Assembly (NCBI RefSeq): GCF_008084905.1
Contig: NZ_VSFC01000050.1
Span: 62,001 to 126,000, forward strand
Source of the DNA: Xanthomarina maritima
GTDB taxonomy: Bacteria > Bacteroidota > Bacteroidia > Flavobacteriales > Flavobacteriaceae
Length of the DNA: 64,000 nt
Direction: 5' to 3'
Part shown: piece by piece, positions 52,989 to 62,524 of the stretch
Layout: every line of letters starts with the position of its first letter
Position numbering within the stretch: position 1 is the first letter of the stretch
Notes under the pieces: generated by a model
Told to the model about the DNA's origin: nothing
The model's input: the letters and a program-made list of their open reading frames with translations, nothing else
Database searches by the model: none
Translations under genes and position numbers: made by a program

Positions 52989-53891
52989 ATGCATAGAGTT
53001 TTATTAAGACAATTACGTAAAATGAGGTTTCTACCTCCAAAAATCTATGTCCATTTTCTTTATGAGTATTATACAGGAAAAAAATTAAATTTAGAAAACC
53101 CTGAAGAGTTTAACGAAAAAATTCAATGGTATAAAGTATATTATCACCCAAAAATTTTAAATCAATTAGTTGACAAATATGATGTAAGAGCTTATGTTGA
53201 AGAAAAAATAGGTTCTCAATATCTTAATGAAATTTATGGTGTATTTGAAAAACCTGATGAAATACCCTTTGATAATTTACCAAGTCAGTTTGTCATTAAA
53301 GCTACTCATACAAGCAGTCATAATATAATTGTAACAGATAAAAACAATTTAGATAAAACAAAAACTATTAAATTATTAAATAAATGGCTGGGCAAAAATC
53401 AATATTATCGCATTGGTCAAGAATGGGCTTATAAAGATGTTGAACCTAGGATCATAATAGAAAAATTTTTAAAAGAAAATGATAAAGATTCTCTAGTAGA
53501 TTATAAATTTTACTGTTTTAATGGTGTTGCCAAGTTTGTAGATATTCACTTAGACAGGGAAACTAATCACCAACAAGGATGTTACGATTTAAATTTTAAT
53601 TTATTACCTTTTAGAAAGAAGGCTAAAAGCAAAAACATTTCATCTGAAATTGAAAAACCAACAAATTATGATGAAATGATTAAACTATCTGAAACACTAT
53701 CTAAAAGTTTTCCTTTTGTTCGTGTTGACTTTTACTCTATTAATGGCAAATCTATTTTTGGCGAAATGACATTTTATCCTTCAGATGGTAGAAAAGATTT
53801 TTATCCTGATGAATACAACAAAATTATTGGTGATTATTTTAAATTACCAAAACTAGAAGAAGGTCAAAAAGAAATTACAACAATTGGTTAA
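52989..53891 (+). CDS. TupA-like ATP-grasp protein
   Basis: The 300-residue protein fits the TupA-like ATP-grasp family: LNLENPEEFNEKIQWYKVYY, LVDKYDVRAYVEEKIG, QFVIKATHTSSHNIIV, RIIIEKFLKENDKDSLVDYK, FVRVDFYSINGKSIFGEMTF and YPSDGRKDFYPDEYN. TupA helps make teichuronopeptide in alkaliphilic Bacillus, joining amino acids to the polymer. Here I infer an amide-forming enzyme for a surface glycan. Confidence 0.88.
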   Translation: MHRVLLRQLRKMRFLPPKIYVHFLYEYYTGKKLNLENPEEFNEKIQWYKVYYHPKILNQLVDKYDVRAYVEEKIGSQYLNEIYGVFEKPDEIPFDNLPSQFVIKATHTSSHNIIVTDKNNLDKTKTIKLLNKWLGKNQYYRIGQEWAYKDVEPRIIIEKFLKENDKDSLVDYKFYCFNGVAKFVDIHLDRETNHQQGCYDLNFNLLPFRKKAKSKNISSEIEKPTNYDEMIKLSETLSKSFPFVRVDFYSINGKSIFGEMTFYPSDGRKDFYPDEYNKIIGDYFKLPKLEEGQKEITTIG

Positions 53892-53914
53892 TTTGAAATT
53901 CACAATTACCATTA

Positions 53915-54871
53915 ATGCAAGGAAATAAAACAAATACTGGCACAAATTCACATCCTATTGATGCAGTAATCTTGTGGGTAGATGGCAATGACGAAGCACA
54001 TTTTAATAAAATATTGTCCTATATAAAGGATACCGAAAAATTAAAATCTAAAAAATTCAAAACGCGTTACAAACAGGTAAACGAAATTGAATATACTGTA
54101 AAATCGATTTTAAAATTCGCTCCTTACATCAGGAATATTTTTATTGTAACAGATAATCAAACACCTAAATTTTTAACCGAAAACAAATCAAAAGACATTT
54201 ATAAAAATGTATCAATTGTAGATCATGGTGTGATTTTTGAAGGTCACGAAGAATTCTTACCTATTTTTAATTGTAGACCTATTGAAACCAGCATTTATAA
54301 AATACCTAATCTAGCCGAACATTTTATTTATCTTAATGACGATTTCTTTATAATTAACGAAACAAAACCTAGTGACTTTTTTAAAGATGGACTTCCAGTG
54401 TTACGAGGAAAATGGTTAAAATTTGACAAAGATATTCTTTATAAAAAATTTAAAAAACCAAAAACAGGACACAAAAGCATTCAACAAAATGCTGCAAAAT
54501 TAGTTGGATTCAATAAATATTACAACTTCAAGCACACACCACATCCACTAAGAAAATCGACATTCGAAAATTATTTTAAGGAGAATAAAGACGTATTTAT
54601 AAACAATATTAAATATAGATTTAGAGATACAAGCCAATTTACGCCTCAGGGTTTAGCAAATCACTTGGAAATAAAAAATAATAGCTGTGTTTTAAAAGAC
54701 GATTTACAGTTAATGTATTTTAGGTCGTACAAAAAACCACTACTTTGGTATAAAATCAAATTAAATATACAAAGCAAACAGAAACTGTTTTTAGGAATGC
54801 AAAGCTTAGACCTTTGTCCGCCAAAAATCTTATCCTATTTACTAAACTGGTTAGAAAAACGTGTCAGTTAA
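53915..54871 (+). CDS. Stealth-family sugar-phosphate transferase
   Basis: The 318-residue protein has the Stealth conserved regions: CR1 IDAVILWVDGNDEAHF, CR2 KTRYKQVNEIEYTVKSILKF with IRNIFIVTDNQTPKFL and YLNDDFFI, and CR3 FKHTPHPLRKSTFENYF. Stealth enzymes transfer sugar-1-phosphate (hexose-1-phosphate) to make phosphodiester-linked polymers such as capsule. The next gene starts one base after its stop. Confidence 0.92.
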   Translation: MQGNKTNTGTNSHPIDAVILWVDGNDEAHFNKILSYIKDTEKLKSKKFKTRYKQVNEIEYTVKSILKFAPYIRNIFIVTDNQTPKFLTENKSKDIYKNVSIVDHGVIFEGHEEFLPIFNCRPIETSIYKIPNLAEHFIYLNDDFFIINETKPSDFFKDGLPVLRGKWLKFDKDILYKKFKKPKTGHKSIQQNAAKLVGFNKYYNFKHTPHPLRKSTFENYFKENKDVFINNIKYRFRDTSQFTPQGLANHLEIKNNSCVLKDDLQLMYFRSYKKPLLWYKIKLNIQSKQKLFLGMQSLDLCPPKILSYLLNWLEKRVS

Positions 54872-54872
54872 A

Positions 54873-55949
54873 ATGCCATACAAGTTTTTAATATACATAT
54901 CTTATAGTTATGCCTTACCAATTGGCACACCTTTAGAAAAGGAAATAACTAAACGTGGTTATACCGTAAAATGGTTTGCAGATGTTGAAGATGGTAAAAA
55001 AGCCATCCTTGAAAAAGAAGACACTTTGCAAACTATTGAAGACGTTATAGACTACAAACCAGATATTGTATTAACTGCCACTGATAGTGTTCCCGATTTT
55101 ATTACGGGTTTAAAAGTTCAGGTGTTTCATGGATTTAATGCTCAAAAAAGACCCTCTAAGAAAAACTCTTTCAGTCATTTTAGATTGAGAGGTTTTTTCG
55201 ATTTGTATTGTACTCAAGGACCATCAACAACAAAAGGGTTTAAGGCACAACAAGAAAAGCATCCCTATTTTGAAGTTATTGAAACTGGCTGGAGTAAAGT
55301 AGATCCTTTATTTCCTATTGAAAAGAGAGATCAAAACAAAACCATTATGATTGCTTCAACGTTTACTGAACGATTAAGTTTAGCTTATAACGATGAAGTT
55401 TTTGAGGAAATTAAAAAACTATCAAGCAATAGCATTTTTAATTTCATTATGGTGTTACATCCAAAATTACCAGCTCATATAGTAGAGAAATGGAAATCCA
55501 TAAATAACCCAAACTTTACATTTTATGATACTACAGATTTGATTCCGTTGTTTAAAAAAGCTGATATTATGTTTGCTGATACAACTTCGGCAATTCAAGA
55601 ATTTTTATTACAAAAAAAGCCCGTAGTTGCTTTCAATCATACCTTTAAACACAATTATTTATTACATGTTAATCAGGCCAACCAATTAAAAAATGCCTTT
55701 GAAAACGCATTAAGTTACCCAAAACAATTAGTTGAAAATATAGAATCATTTATTTTAGAACTGCATCCTTATTTTGATGGTAAATCGAGCGAACGAATTA
55801 TTGATGCTTCTATTTCTTATTTACATCAAGACAAATCTAATGTTAAGAACAAACCATTAAATTTAATGCGTAAATACAAGATGAGAAAGCGTTTAAACTA
55901 TTTTACCTTAACTAGTTACAACAAGCCTTTTACTTTAAAAGACAATTAA
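54873..55949 (+). CDS. CDP-glycerol glycerophosphotransferase-like (TagB/TagF) protein
   Basis: ATG 54873 follows the Stealth stop with one base between; a GTG at 54861 is less likely. The 358-residue protein has a GT-B fold with QVFHGFNAQKRPSK, CTQGPSTTKGF, MVLHPKLPAHIVEKW and the typical ADIMFADTTSAIQEFLLQKK block with PVVAFNH. Known members add glycerol phosphate or other polyol phosphates to teichoic acids. Its convergent neighbour overlaps by 4 bases. Confidence 0.82.
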   Translation: MPYKFLIYISYSYALPIGTPLEKEITKRGYTVKWFADVEDGKKAILEKEDTLQTIEDVIDYKPDIVLTATDSVPDFITGLKVQVFHGFNAQKRPSKKNSFSHFRLRGFFDLYCTQGPSTTKGFKAQQEKHPYFEVIETGWSKVDPLFPIEKRDQNKTIMIASTFTERLSLAYNDEVFEEIKKLSSNSIFNFIMVLHPKLPAHIVEKWKSINNPNFTFYDTTDLIPLFKKADIMFADTTSAIQEFLLQKKPVVAFNHTFKHNYLLHVNQANQLKNAFENALSYPKQLVENIESFILELHPYFDGKSSERIIDASISYLHQDKSNVKNKPLNLMRKYKMRKRLNYFTLTSYNKPFTLKDN

Positions 55950-56767
55950 ATCTTTTTTATTCCGAATTTTGAATATGAAGATTTGGTTCGTTTTGTTTCT
56001 TTCCTTATTTGCTTGTTTTTCAACAATGCTGCATCATTTTTATAAGGCCTTTCATGAAATAAGTGCAAGCAGATAGCACTATATCTAATTTGAATAAATT
56101 TGACACCTTTATTCATTAAACGTTCTCCAATTTCACGATCTTCACCTCCATATTGCATACGTTCATCAAAACCATTTACTTCTAAAATATCGTTTTTCCA
56201 ACCAGAAACATTCATACCATCAAATGTTGCTTTAGTTGGTGTAAACGTATTTAAAAGCCAAGCTTTAAATCCGGAAGCTGTTAACTTATTCGATTTGAAA
56301 TTTTTAGGTTGTCCTTTTTCAGAAAGCCAAGAAAAATTAAAGCAATTTTGGTTAATTATGTCATCCTTAGAAATTTCATTTGAAACCTCTTTAGTTAATT
56401 TAAAATAACCTCCTGACAGAAAAGAATTTGCTTTTTGAAGTTTAAGATGCGTTTCAATAAAATCCTTTCTAGCTATGCAATCGCCATCTGTAAAAATGAT
56501 GTAATTAGCATCGCACTCCAACAAAGCTTTATTTAAAATAATTGTTTTTTGAAACCCATTATCTTTATGCCAAACATGTTTAATGGGAATATTGGTTTGG
56601 CTAGAAAAGTTTTCAATACAATTTTTAGTATCTATTGTAGAGCCATCATCAGCAATAATAATTTCGAAATCTTGAATTGTTTGCACCTCATAACTCCACA
56701 GAACTTTTTGCAACCATTCAGGTTGATTATAAGTACTTATAATTACAGATGCCTTTAATGTGCTCAT
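55946..56767 (-). CDS. GT2 glycosyltransferase with galactosyltransferase-like C-terminus
   Basis: The 273-residue enzyme has the GT-A start SVIISTYNQPEWLQKVLWSY, IIIADDGSTID, the DxD-like metal motif FTDGDCI, and the C-terminal Glyco_transf_7C region GGEDREIGERLMNKGV. It is probably a cytoplasmic sugar transferase for the surface polymer. It has its own promoter box near the start, so it is read against the main direction of the locus. Confidence 0.92.
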   Translation of the reverse strand: MSTLKASVIISTYNQPEWLQKVLWSYEVQTIQDFEIIIADDGSTIDTKNCIENFSSQTNIPIKHVWHKDNGFQKTIILNKALLECDANYIIFTDGDCIARKDFIETHLKLQKANSFLSGGYFKLTKEVSNEISKDDIINQNCFNFSWLSEKGQPKNFKSNKLTASGFKAWLLNTFTPTKATFDGMNVSGWKNDILEVNGFDERMQYGGEDREIGERLMNKGVKFIQIRYSAICLHLFHERPYKNDAALLKNKQIRKETKRTKSSYSKFGIKKI

Positions 56768-56772
56768 TGCAA

Positions 56773-56780
56773 CAAAAATA
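56773..56780 (-). promoter_or_regulatory. Promoter -7 box of the reverse GT2 gene, probably leaderless
   Basis: On the reverse strand TATTTTTG matches TAnnTTTG and ends 6 bases before the ATG at 56767. Confidence 0.4.
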
Positions 56781-56809
56781 CTATTTTTACCAAATCTTTT
56801 ACTATTTCT

Positions 56810-57565
56810 ATGATTAAACTATCTGGTGTTATTATAACTTTTAATGAAGAGCGCAATATTGAAAATTGCATACAATCTTTATTACCAGTAGTTGATGAAA
56901 TTGTGGTTATTGATTCGTTTTCAACAGACAGCACCAAGTCTATTTGTAAAAAACATCATGTTACTTTTATTGAGCAATCTTTTTTAGGCTATGTAGAACA
57001 AAAAAACTTTGCCTTAACTAAAGCAACACATGATTACATTATATCTCTAGATGGAGATGAATCCCTTTCTAAATCCCTTCAGGAGTCTATATTAAATGCT
57101 AAGTCAAACTGGAAATATGATGGTTACTATTGCAACCGTTTAAATAATTTTTGCGGGCAATGGATTAAACATTCAGATTGGTATCCAAATAAAAAATTAC
57201 GTGTATTTGACAGACGAAAGGCCGAATGGCAAGGCATAAATCCACACGATCAAATAGTTTTAAAACAAGGAAAAGCAGGCTTTTTGAAAGGTGATATTTT
57301 ACACAAAACTTATCAAAACTATTCTGAATTTAATTTAAAAACCGAGTACTTTTCAACTATTGCTGCTCAATCTTATTATGATTTAGGCAAAAAAGCTAGC
57401 ATTTGGAATATTGTCTTTAATCCAACTTGGGCCTTTTTTAAAGCCTATTTTTTAAGACTAGGTTTTTTAGATGGAATTAATGGTTTAGTAATTTGTGTAC
57501 AAACGGCCAATATTACCTTTTTAAAATACACCAAATTAAGAGAGCTATATAAAAGTAACAACTAA
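56810..57565 (+). CDS. GT2 glycosyltransferase, WaaE/KdtX-like
   Basis: The 251-residue protein resembles the LPS core beta-1,4-glucosyltransferase group: GVIITFNEERNIENCIQSLL, DEIVVIDSFSTDSTKSICKK, ISLDGDESLS (metal site), NRLNNFCGQWIKHSDWYPNK, KLRVFDRRKAEWQGINPHDQ and ILHKTYQN. It should extend the LPS core. It is convergent with the kinase gene; the stops touch. Confidence 0.93.
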   Translation: MIKLSGVIITFNEERNIENCIQSLLPVVDEIVVIDSFSTDSTKSICKKHHVTFIEQSFLGYVEQKNFALTKATHDYIISLDGDESLSKSLQESILNAKSNWKYDGYYCNRLNNFCGQWIKHSDWYPNKKLRVFDRRKAEWQGINPHDQIVLKQGKAGFLKGDILHKTYQNYSEFNLKTEYFSTIAAQSYYDLGKKASIWNIVFNPTWAFFKAYFLRLGFLDGINGLVICVQTANITFLKYTKLRELYKSNN

Positions 57566-58324
57566 TTACTTTTTCCAGAACTTCAATTTATTTTTCAAAC
57601 GCTTTTTTCGGTAGTACCTGTGTTGAAATGCCTCCGTTTCGCCCCACATTAAATTAAATATTTTATTATAACCTTCACCAGAAACTTTAGCATATTCATC
57701 ACTCATAACTTCCACCATTGATTTATGAATGGTCAATCTTGAAAAATTCTTGATACGTGTTTCAAAATCCATAGGTTTAAATTTCATTCTATTTAAATCC
57801 ACTAAATAAAAATGATACTCTTCTCTTATTTTTTTAATCAACGTATTTCCAGGTGAATGATCTAAAAATTGAATATTTTTTTGATGAAGCTGGTATGTAA
57901 ACCTGGTAAAAGCACGCAAAATGTTTTCGTGATCAGGGTAATTTAAATCTTTAGTAAGCTCTCTGTAAGTTAAATCATATTGTAAATGTTCGCTTACATA
58001 GTAGCTTTTTTTAAACAACAAAACAGTTGTAAATTCAAAATACGCAATAGGATTTGGTGTACCAATATCGAGCTGAAGTAATTTATTAGCATATTGAAAA
58101 GAACGTTGCGCTTTACTTTTTCTGAAAAACCTGTAAACTATCTGATTTATAATATTTGGAACACGAAACGATTTAACATTAATGGTTAAATCATTCAGTT
58201 TAAACAACTTTAAAGAATTTCTTTTTTGATTCCCAAAAGCATCTCCTTTAACATCAAAATTTAGAATATAATCTTTTAATTCATTTTCAGAATCTGAAAA
58301 ATTATTTTGAATTTCATACTTCAT
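57566..58324 (-). CDS. InaA/WaaP-type lipopolysaccharide kinase
   Basis: The 252-residue protein is of the LPS kinase family, with AYFEFTTVLLFKKSYYVSEH (ATP site region), catalytic loop NIQFLDHSPGNTLI and the metal part FYLVDLNRMKF. Such kinases phosphorylate core heptose or Kdo. Lying beside the WaaE-like gene, it probably decorates the core. The promoter box is 5 bases upstream. Confidence 0.9.
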   Translation of the reverse strand: MKYEIQNNFSDSENELKDYILNFDVKGDAFGNQKRNSLKLFKLNDLTINVKSFRVPNIINQIVYRFFRKSKAQRSFQYANKLLQLDIGTPNPIAYFEFTTVLLFKKSYYVSEHLQYDLTYRELTKDLNYPDHENILRAFTRFTYQLHQKNIQFLDHSPGNTLIKKIREEYHFYLVDLNRMKFKPMDFETRIKNFSRLTIHKSMVEVMSDEYAKVSGEGYNKIFNLMWGETEAFQHRYYRKKRLKNKLKFWKK

Positions 58325-58328
58325 ACTA

Positions 58329-58336
58329 CAAAATTA
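58329..58336 (-). promoter_or_regulatory. Kinase gene promoter -7 box, probably leaderless
   Basis: On the reverse strand TAATTTTG matches TAnnTTTG and ends 5 bases before the ATG at 58324. The remaining spacer to 58450 has no clear feature. Confidence 0.4.
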
Positions 58337-58449
58337 CAATTACTTTTATTTCTTTTTAAAGTTATTGATTTTAAATTAAAAATGTAAAACTATTTTAGCT
58401 CAAATATAGTTGTCATTTTTAAAAATGACTTTCAAAAACGGATAAAAAC

Positions 58450-59010
58450 ATGTATCAAGAAATAAAAAACGCATTTGAAACTCTAAAATCTGGTGGACTT
58501 ATTCTCTACCCAACTGATACCGTCTGGGGAATTGGTTGCGATGCTACTAATACGGAAGCTGTTGAAAAAATATTCAAACTCAAGCAACGTCATGATAGCA
58601 AGGCTTTAATTTGTTTAGTAGCTGATGATAGGATGTTAAAAAAATACGTTAAAGAAGTTCCAGAAGCTGCTTTTGACATCATGGATATTGAAGATAATCC
58701 AATTACCATTATTTATGATGAACCTCAGCATCTGGCTGAAAATTTAATAGCAAAAAACAATACCATTGCTATAAGAATTCCAGATAATGAATTTTGTTTT
58801 CAGCTTCTAAGAAAATTTAATGGTGCTATTGTTTCAACCTCAGCAAATATTAGTGGGCAACCAACGCCAAAATCCTTTAAAGAAATTCATGAAGACATTT
58901 TAAAAGGTGTAGACTATGTTGTAAATTTGCCTGACGAAAAAATAGGTGCTAAACCATCATCGATTATTAAATTGAGTAACGATGGAAAAGTGCAAATTAT
59001 AAGAAAGTAA
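58450..59010 (+). CDS. tsaC: L-threonylcarbamoyladenylate synthase (Sua5/YrdC)
   Basis: The 186-residue protein has the YrdC core: GGLILYPTDTVWGIGCDATN, KIFKLKQRHDSKALICLV, IAIRIPDNEF and GAIVSTSANISGQPTPKSFK. It makes TC-AMP for the tRNA t6A modification. The short form without the Sua5 C-terminal domain is TsaC-like. Confidence 0.95.
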   Translation: MYQEIKNAFETLKSGGLILYPTDTVWGIGCDATNTEAVEKIFKLKQRHDSKALICLVADDRMLKKYVKEVPEAAFDIMDIEDNPITIIYDEPQHLAENLIAKNNTIAIRIPDNEFCFQLLRKFNGAIVSTSANISGQPTPKSFKEIHEDILKGVDYVVNLPDEKIGAKPSSIIKLSNDGKVQIIRK

Positions 59011-59064
59011 ATCCCACATTTAAAGTACCAAAAGTCAAAATCACATTTTTGGAATTTGGCATTT

Positions 59065-59072
59065 TATTTTTG
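59065..59072 (+). promoter_or_regulatory. CCA enzyme gene promoter -7 box
   Basis: TATTTTTG matches TAnnTTTG and ends 14 bases before ATG 59086, which rules out the earlier frame start at 59056. A tandem TTTGGCATTT occurs at 59055-59064 and 59069-59078. Confidence 0.45.
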
Positions 59073-59085
59073 GCATTTGAAACAT

Positions 59086-60504
59086 ATGAACTACAAACAA
59101 GCGTTAAAAAATCCAATTTTTAAGATTATTTCACAATCTGCAAAAGAACTTCAGCTTGATGCTTATGTTATTGGTGGTTTTGTTCGCGATTACATTTTAC
59201 AACGTGGTTCTCATAAAGACATTGATATTGTTGCTATTGGTTCTGGTATAGAACTCGCAAAACAAGTAGCTAGAAATTTACCCAACAAACCAAAAGTTCA
59301 AATTTTTAAAACCTATGGTACAGCCATGCTTCGTTTTGAAGATATTGAAATTGAATTTGTAGGTGCTAGAAAAGAGAGCTATAACGAAGACAGTAGAAAT
59401 CCAGTTGTTGAAAATGGCACACTTGAAGATGACCAAAACAGACGAGATTTCACTATTAATGCTTTAGCTTTAGATTTAGGCGATGACCAATTTGGAGAAC
59501 TTTTAGATCCCTTTAATGGCATTCAAGATTTGGAAGATGCTGTTATTAGAACACCATTAAATCCAGATATTACTTATAGCGATGATCCACTACGAATGTT
59601 GCGGGCCATACGTTTTGCAACTCAGCTTAACTTTACAATAGAGCCAAATTCATTAAAATCCATTACTGACAACAAACAACGAATCGAAATAATTACCAAA
59701 GAACGTATTGTTGTCGAATTAAATAAAATCATGGAAAGTACAAAACCTTCCATTGGGTTTTTATTGCTAGAAGAAACAGGGCTTTTAGAATATATTTTAC
59801 CAGAATTAACAGCCTTAAAAGGGATTGACGAAATTGAAGGTCAAAAACACAAAGACAATTTTTATCACACTTTAGAAGTGGTTGATAATATTAGCAAAAA
59901 TACAGATAATCTTTGGTTACGCTGGGCTGCTTTGTTACATGATATAGGAAAAGCGCCAACCAAAAAATTCCATAAAAAAATTGGCTGGACCTTTCATGGT
60001 CATGAATTTCAAGGATCAAAAATGGTGTATCATTTATTCAAGCGATTAAAAATGCCATTAAATGATAAAATGAAATTTGTTCAAAAAATGGTCCTTATGA
60101 GCTCTAGACCAATTGTTCTGGCTGAAGATATGGTTACCGATTCGGCTGTAAGACGACTAGTGTTTGATGCTGGCGATTATGTGGATGATTTAATGACGCT
60201 TTGTGAAGCAGACATTACGACGAAGAATCCAAAAAAGTTCAAAAAATATCACAATAATTTTAAAATTGTTCGCGATAAAATTATTGAAGTTGAAGAACGA
60301 GATCATATCAGAAATTTTCAACCACCAATTTCTGGTGAAATCATCATGAAAACTTTTAATTTGAAACCTTCAAAAGAAATAGGTATTTTAAAAGAAAGCA
60401 TTAAAGAAGCTATACTTGAAGGCGATATTCCTAACGAATATGAGGCAGCTTATCAGTTGATGCTTAAAGAAGGAAAACGTTTAGGTTTAAAAGCTAGCAC
60501 ATAA
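59086..60504 (+). CDS. cca: CCA tRNA nucleotidyltransferase with HD domain
   Basis: The 472-residue protein has the class II nucleotidyltransferase head: [20 protein letters not shown] (with the DxD), [26 protein letters not shown], and an HD domain with [12 protein letters not shown]. It adds or repairs the 3' CCA of tRNA. The start at 59086 gives MNYKQAL and fits the box. The GNAT gene follows after 2 bases. Confidence 0.95.
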   Translation: MNYKQALKNPIFKIISQSAKELQLDAYVIGGFVRDYILQRGSHKDIDIVAIGSGIELAKQVARNLPNKPKVQIFKTYGTAMLRFEDIEIEFVGARKESYNEDSRNPVVENGTLEDDQNRRDFTINALALDLGDDQFGELLDPFNGIQDLEDAVIRTPLNPDITYSDDPLRMLRAIRFATQLNFTIEPNSLKSITDNKQRIEIITKERIVVELNKIMESTKPSIGFLLLEETGLLEYILPELTALKGIDEIEGQKHKDNFYHTLEVVDNISKNTDNLWLRWAALLHDIGKAPTKKFHKKIGWTFHGHEFQGSKMVYHLFKRLKMPLNDKMKFVQKMVLMSSRPIVLAEDMVTDSAVRRLVFDAGDYVDDLMTLCEADITTKNPKKFKKYHNNFKIVRDKIIEVEERDHIRNFQPPISGEIIMKTFNLKPSKEIGILKESIKEAILEGDIPNEYEAAYQLMLKEGKRLGLKAST

Positions 60505-60506
60505 TT

Positions 60507-60977
60507 ATGCTGAAATTAGTTAGAACAAATTCAGAACACTCAGATTTCATTTACTTAGTTAAACAACTTGATGCGTACTTAAAAGTTACAGATGGAGATG
60601 AACATGACTTTTACAATCAGTTTAATAATATTGACGTTATAAAAAACACTATTGTTGCTTATTTTGATAATAAACCTGTTGGCTGTGGTGCATTTAAAAA
60701 ATACAATTCTCATACTGTTGAAATTAAACGCATGTTTACTATTTCAGAATCAAGAGAGCAAGGAGTTGCTTCAGAAATTTTAAAAGCTTTAGAAGATTGG
60801 GCTAAAGAATTAAACTACTCGGTTTGCATTCTCGAGACAGGAATTAGACAAGTTGAGGCTGTTCATTTTTACAAAAAGAAAAGTTATAAAATAACACCAA
60901 ACTACGGACAATATAAGCATGTTGAAAATAGTATTTGTTTCAAAAAAGAATTAATCAACAATGAAAAAGGACAATAA
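60507..60977 (+). CDS. GNAT-family N-acetyltransferase
   Basis: The 156-residue protein has the GNAT core KPVGCGAFKKYN, VEIKRMFTISESREQGVASE with the acetyl-CoA loop, and ILETGIRQVEAVHFYKKKSY. Substrate unknown. It lies 2 bases behind cca and overlaps heme A synthase by 17 bases, so it is in a tight operon, though its function may be unrelated. Confidence 0.92.
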   Translation: MLKLVRTNSEHSDFIYLVKQLDAYLKVTDGDEHDFYNQFNNIDVIKNTIVAYFDNKPVGCGAFKKYNSHTVEIKRMFTISESREQGVASEILKALEDWAKELNYSVCILETGIRQVEAVHFYKKKSYKITPNYGQYKHVENSICFKKELINNEKGQ

Positions 60978-61974
60978 GAAAGTTATCTATTGGCTATTTA
61001 CTGGCTGTATTTTAATCTTCATCATGGTAATTGTTGGTGGTATTACCAGACTAACAGATTCTGGTTTATCTATTTCAAATTACAAATTAATTACTGGAAC
61101 CATCCCTCCAATTGGTAAAGCAGAATGGCAAGAAGCTTTTGAATTATACCAACAATATCCAGAATTTCAAAAACTACATTCCCATTTTACATTAGAAGAT
61201 TTTAAAGGCATTTATTTCTGGGAGTGGCTACACAGAGTTATTGGTAGATTAATTGGAATGGTTTTTATTATTCCGTTTATTTATTTTTTAATTACCAAGC
61301 AACTCACTAAAAAAACAATCAAAAAATGTATTGTTCTTTTAATTCTTGGAGGCTTTCAAGGTTTTTTAGGCTGGTATATGGTTAAAAGTGGTTTGGTAGA
61401 TATGCCAGATGTAAGTCATTTTAGATTAGCAGCACATTTAACAACAGCTTTTTTAACCTTTGCTGCAACTTTATGGGTTGCATTAGATTTAATATATCCT
61501 AAGAAAAAAATGGTTGACAAAAAATTTAGAAACCTTATAATAGTTGGTTATATCATCTTAATATTTCAAATTATTTATGGCGCTTTTGTAGCAGGATTAA
61601 AAGCAGGATTACTTCATAATCATTGGCCTTTAATGAACGAAGGTAAATTTATGCACGAAACAGTTTATATACTTGAACCATTCTATAAAAACCTAATTGA
61701 AAATCCAAGTGGTATTCAATTTATACATAGAACTTTCGCCTATATTGTGGTTATTTTCATTTTAATTATTTGGTATCAAGCTAAAAAAATGGTTTTAACA
61801 AAGCATCAAAATATTGCTGTAGATTCTTTGTTTGTTTTAGTTGGTATTCAGTTTTTATTAGGTGTTTTAACCATTATTTATCAGGTTCCTTTATGGTTAG
61901 GTGTGGCTCATCAAGTTGGTGCTTTTTTCTTACTTTCGGCTATGACATTTACCTTGCATCGTTTTAGTAAATAA
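60961..61974 (+). CDS. ctaA: Heme A synthase (COX15/CtaA)
   Basis: The 337-residue membrane protein has 8 helices and the family signs GGITRLTDSGLSISNYKLIT, EWLHRVIGRLIGM, HFRLAAHLTTAF, IHRTFAYIVV and GVAHQVGAFFLLS with the heme-ligand histidines. It oxidises heme O to heme A for cytochrome aa3-type oxidases. The SCO chaperone of region 1 may be linked only in a general way. Confidence 0.95.
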   Translation: MKKDNKKVIYWLFTGCILIFIMVIVGGITRLTDSGLSISNYKLITGTIPPIGKAEWQEAFELYQQYPEFQKLHSHFTLEDFKGIYFWEWLHRVIGRLIGMVFIIPFIYFLITKQLTKKTIKKCIVLLILGGFQGFLGWYMVKSGLVDMPDVSHFRLAAHLTTAFLTFAATLWVALDLIYPKKKMVDKKFRNLIIVGYIILIFQIIYGAFVAGLKAGLLHNHWPLMNEGKFMHETVYILEPFYKNLIENPSGIQFIHRTFAYIVVIFILIIWYQAKKMVLTKHQNIAVDSLFVLVGIQFLLGVLTIIYQVPLWLGVAHQVGAFFLLSAMTFTLHRFSK

Positions 61975-61986
61975 TTGAAAATAAAT

Positions 61987-61994
61987 TATCTTTG
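61987..61994 (+). promoter_or_regulatory. pRiA4b ORF-3-like gene promoter -7 box, probably leaderless
   Basis: TATCTTTG matches TAnnTTTG and ends 5 bases before ATG 61999; it argues against the earlier frame start at 61975. Confidence 0.45.
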
Positions 61995-61998
61995 CAAC

Positions 61999-62514
61999 AT
62001 GATTTACAGATTTAGAATTATACTTGACCACGACTCTGAAGGTGATATCTTTAGAGACATAGAAATTCGTGAAACAGACTCACTTGAAGATTTACATAAT
62101 ACCATTACACAATCTTTTGGTTTTGAAGGCAGCGAAATGGCTTCGTTTTATTTAAGTGATGACGAGTGGAATCAAGGTGAAGAAATTTCTTTATTTGATA
62201 TGAGCGAAGTTGCAAACAAAGTTCGTTTAATGAGAGATACTACTATTAATGATGTAACTCATGAATCTAATACCAGATTAATCTACATTTACGATTTTCT
62301 AAGTATGTGGACTTTCTTAGTGGAATTAGCCGAAATTGTTGAAGAAACTGAAGGAACAGATTATCCTAACTTGATGTTTGTTCATGGACAAATTCCAGAT
62401 GAAGCTCCTGAAAAGTCTTTTGAAACTGAAGATTTTGACGATTATAACGAGTTTGAAGACGGTTTTAATCCAGAAGATTACGACAATCTAGATTTTGATG
62501 AAAACTGGAATTAA
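61999..62514 (+). CDS. Plasmid pRiA4b ORF-3-like protein
   Basis: The 171-residue protein begins MIYRFRIILDHDSEGDIFRD and continues ETDSLEDLHNTITQSFGFEG and ASFYLSDDEWNQGEEISLFD, as in the pRiA4b ORF-3 / IS1096 passenger-like family. An acidic tail (EDFDDYNEFEDGFNPEDY) ends it. The family name is from plasmids but the gene is chromosomal in Flavobacteriia. Function unknown; no transposase is near. Confidence 0.85.
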   Translation: MIYRFRIILDHDSEGDIFRDIEIRETDSLEDLHNTITQSFGFEGSEMASFYLSDDEWNQGEEISLFDMSEVANKVRLMRDTTINDVTHESNTRLIYIYDFLSMWTFLVELAEIVEETEGTDYPNLMFVHGQIPDEAPEKSFETEDFDDYNEFEDGFNPEDYDNLDFDENWN

Positions 62515-62524
62515 TTCCTAAAAA

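Noticed and set aside
61999-62514. Plasmid or insertion-sequence remnant because of the family name
   Set aside because: Family members are common chromosomal genes in Flavobacteriia, and no transposase or repeats that bound an element are seen.
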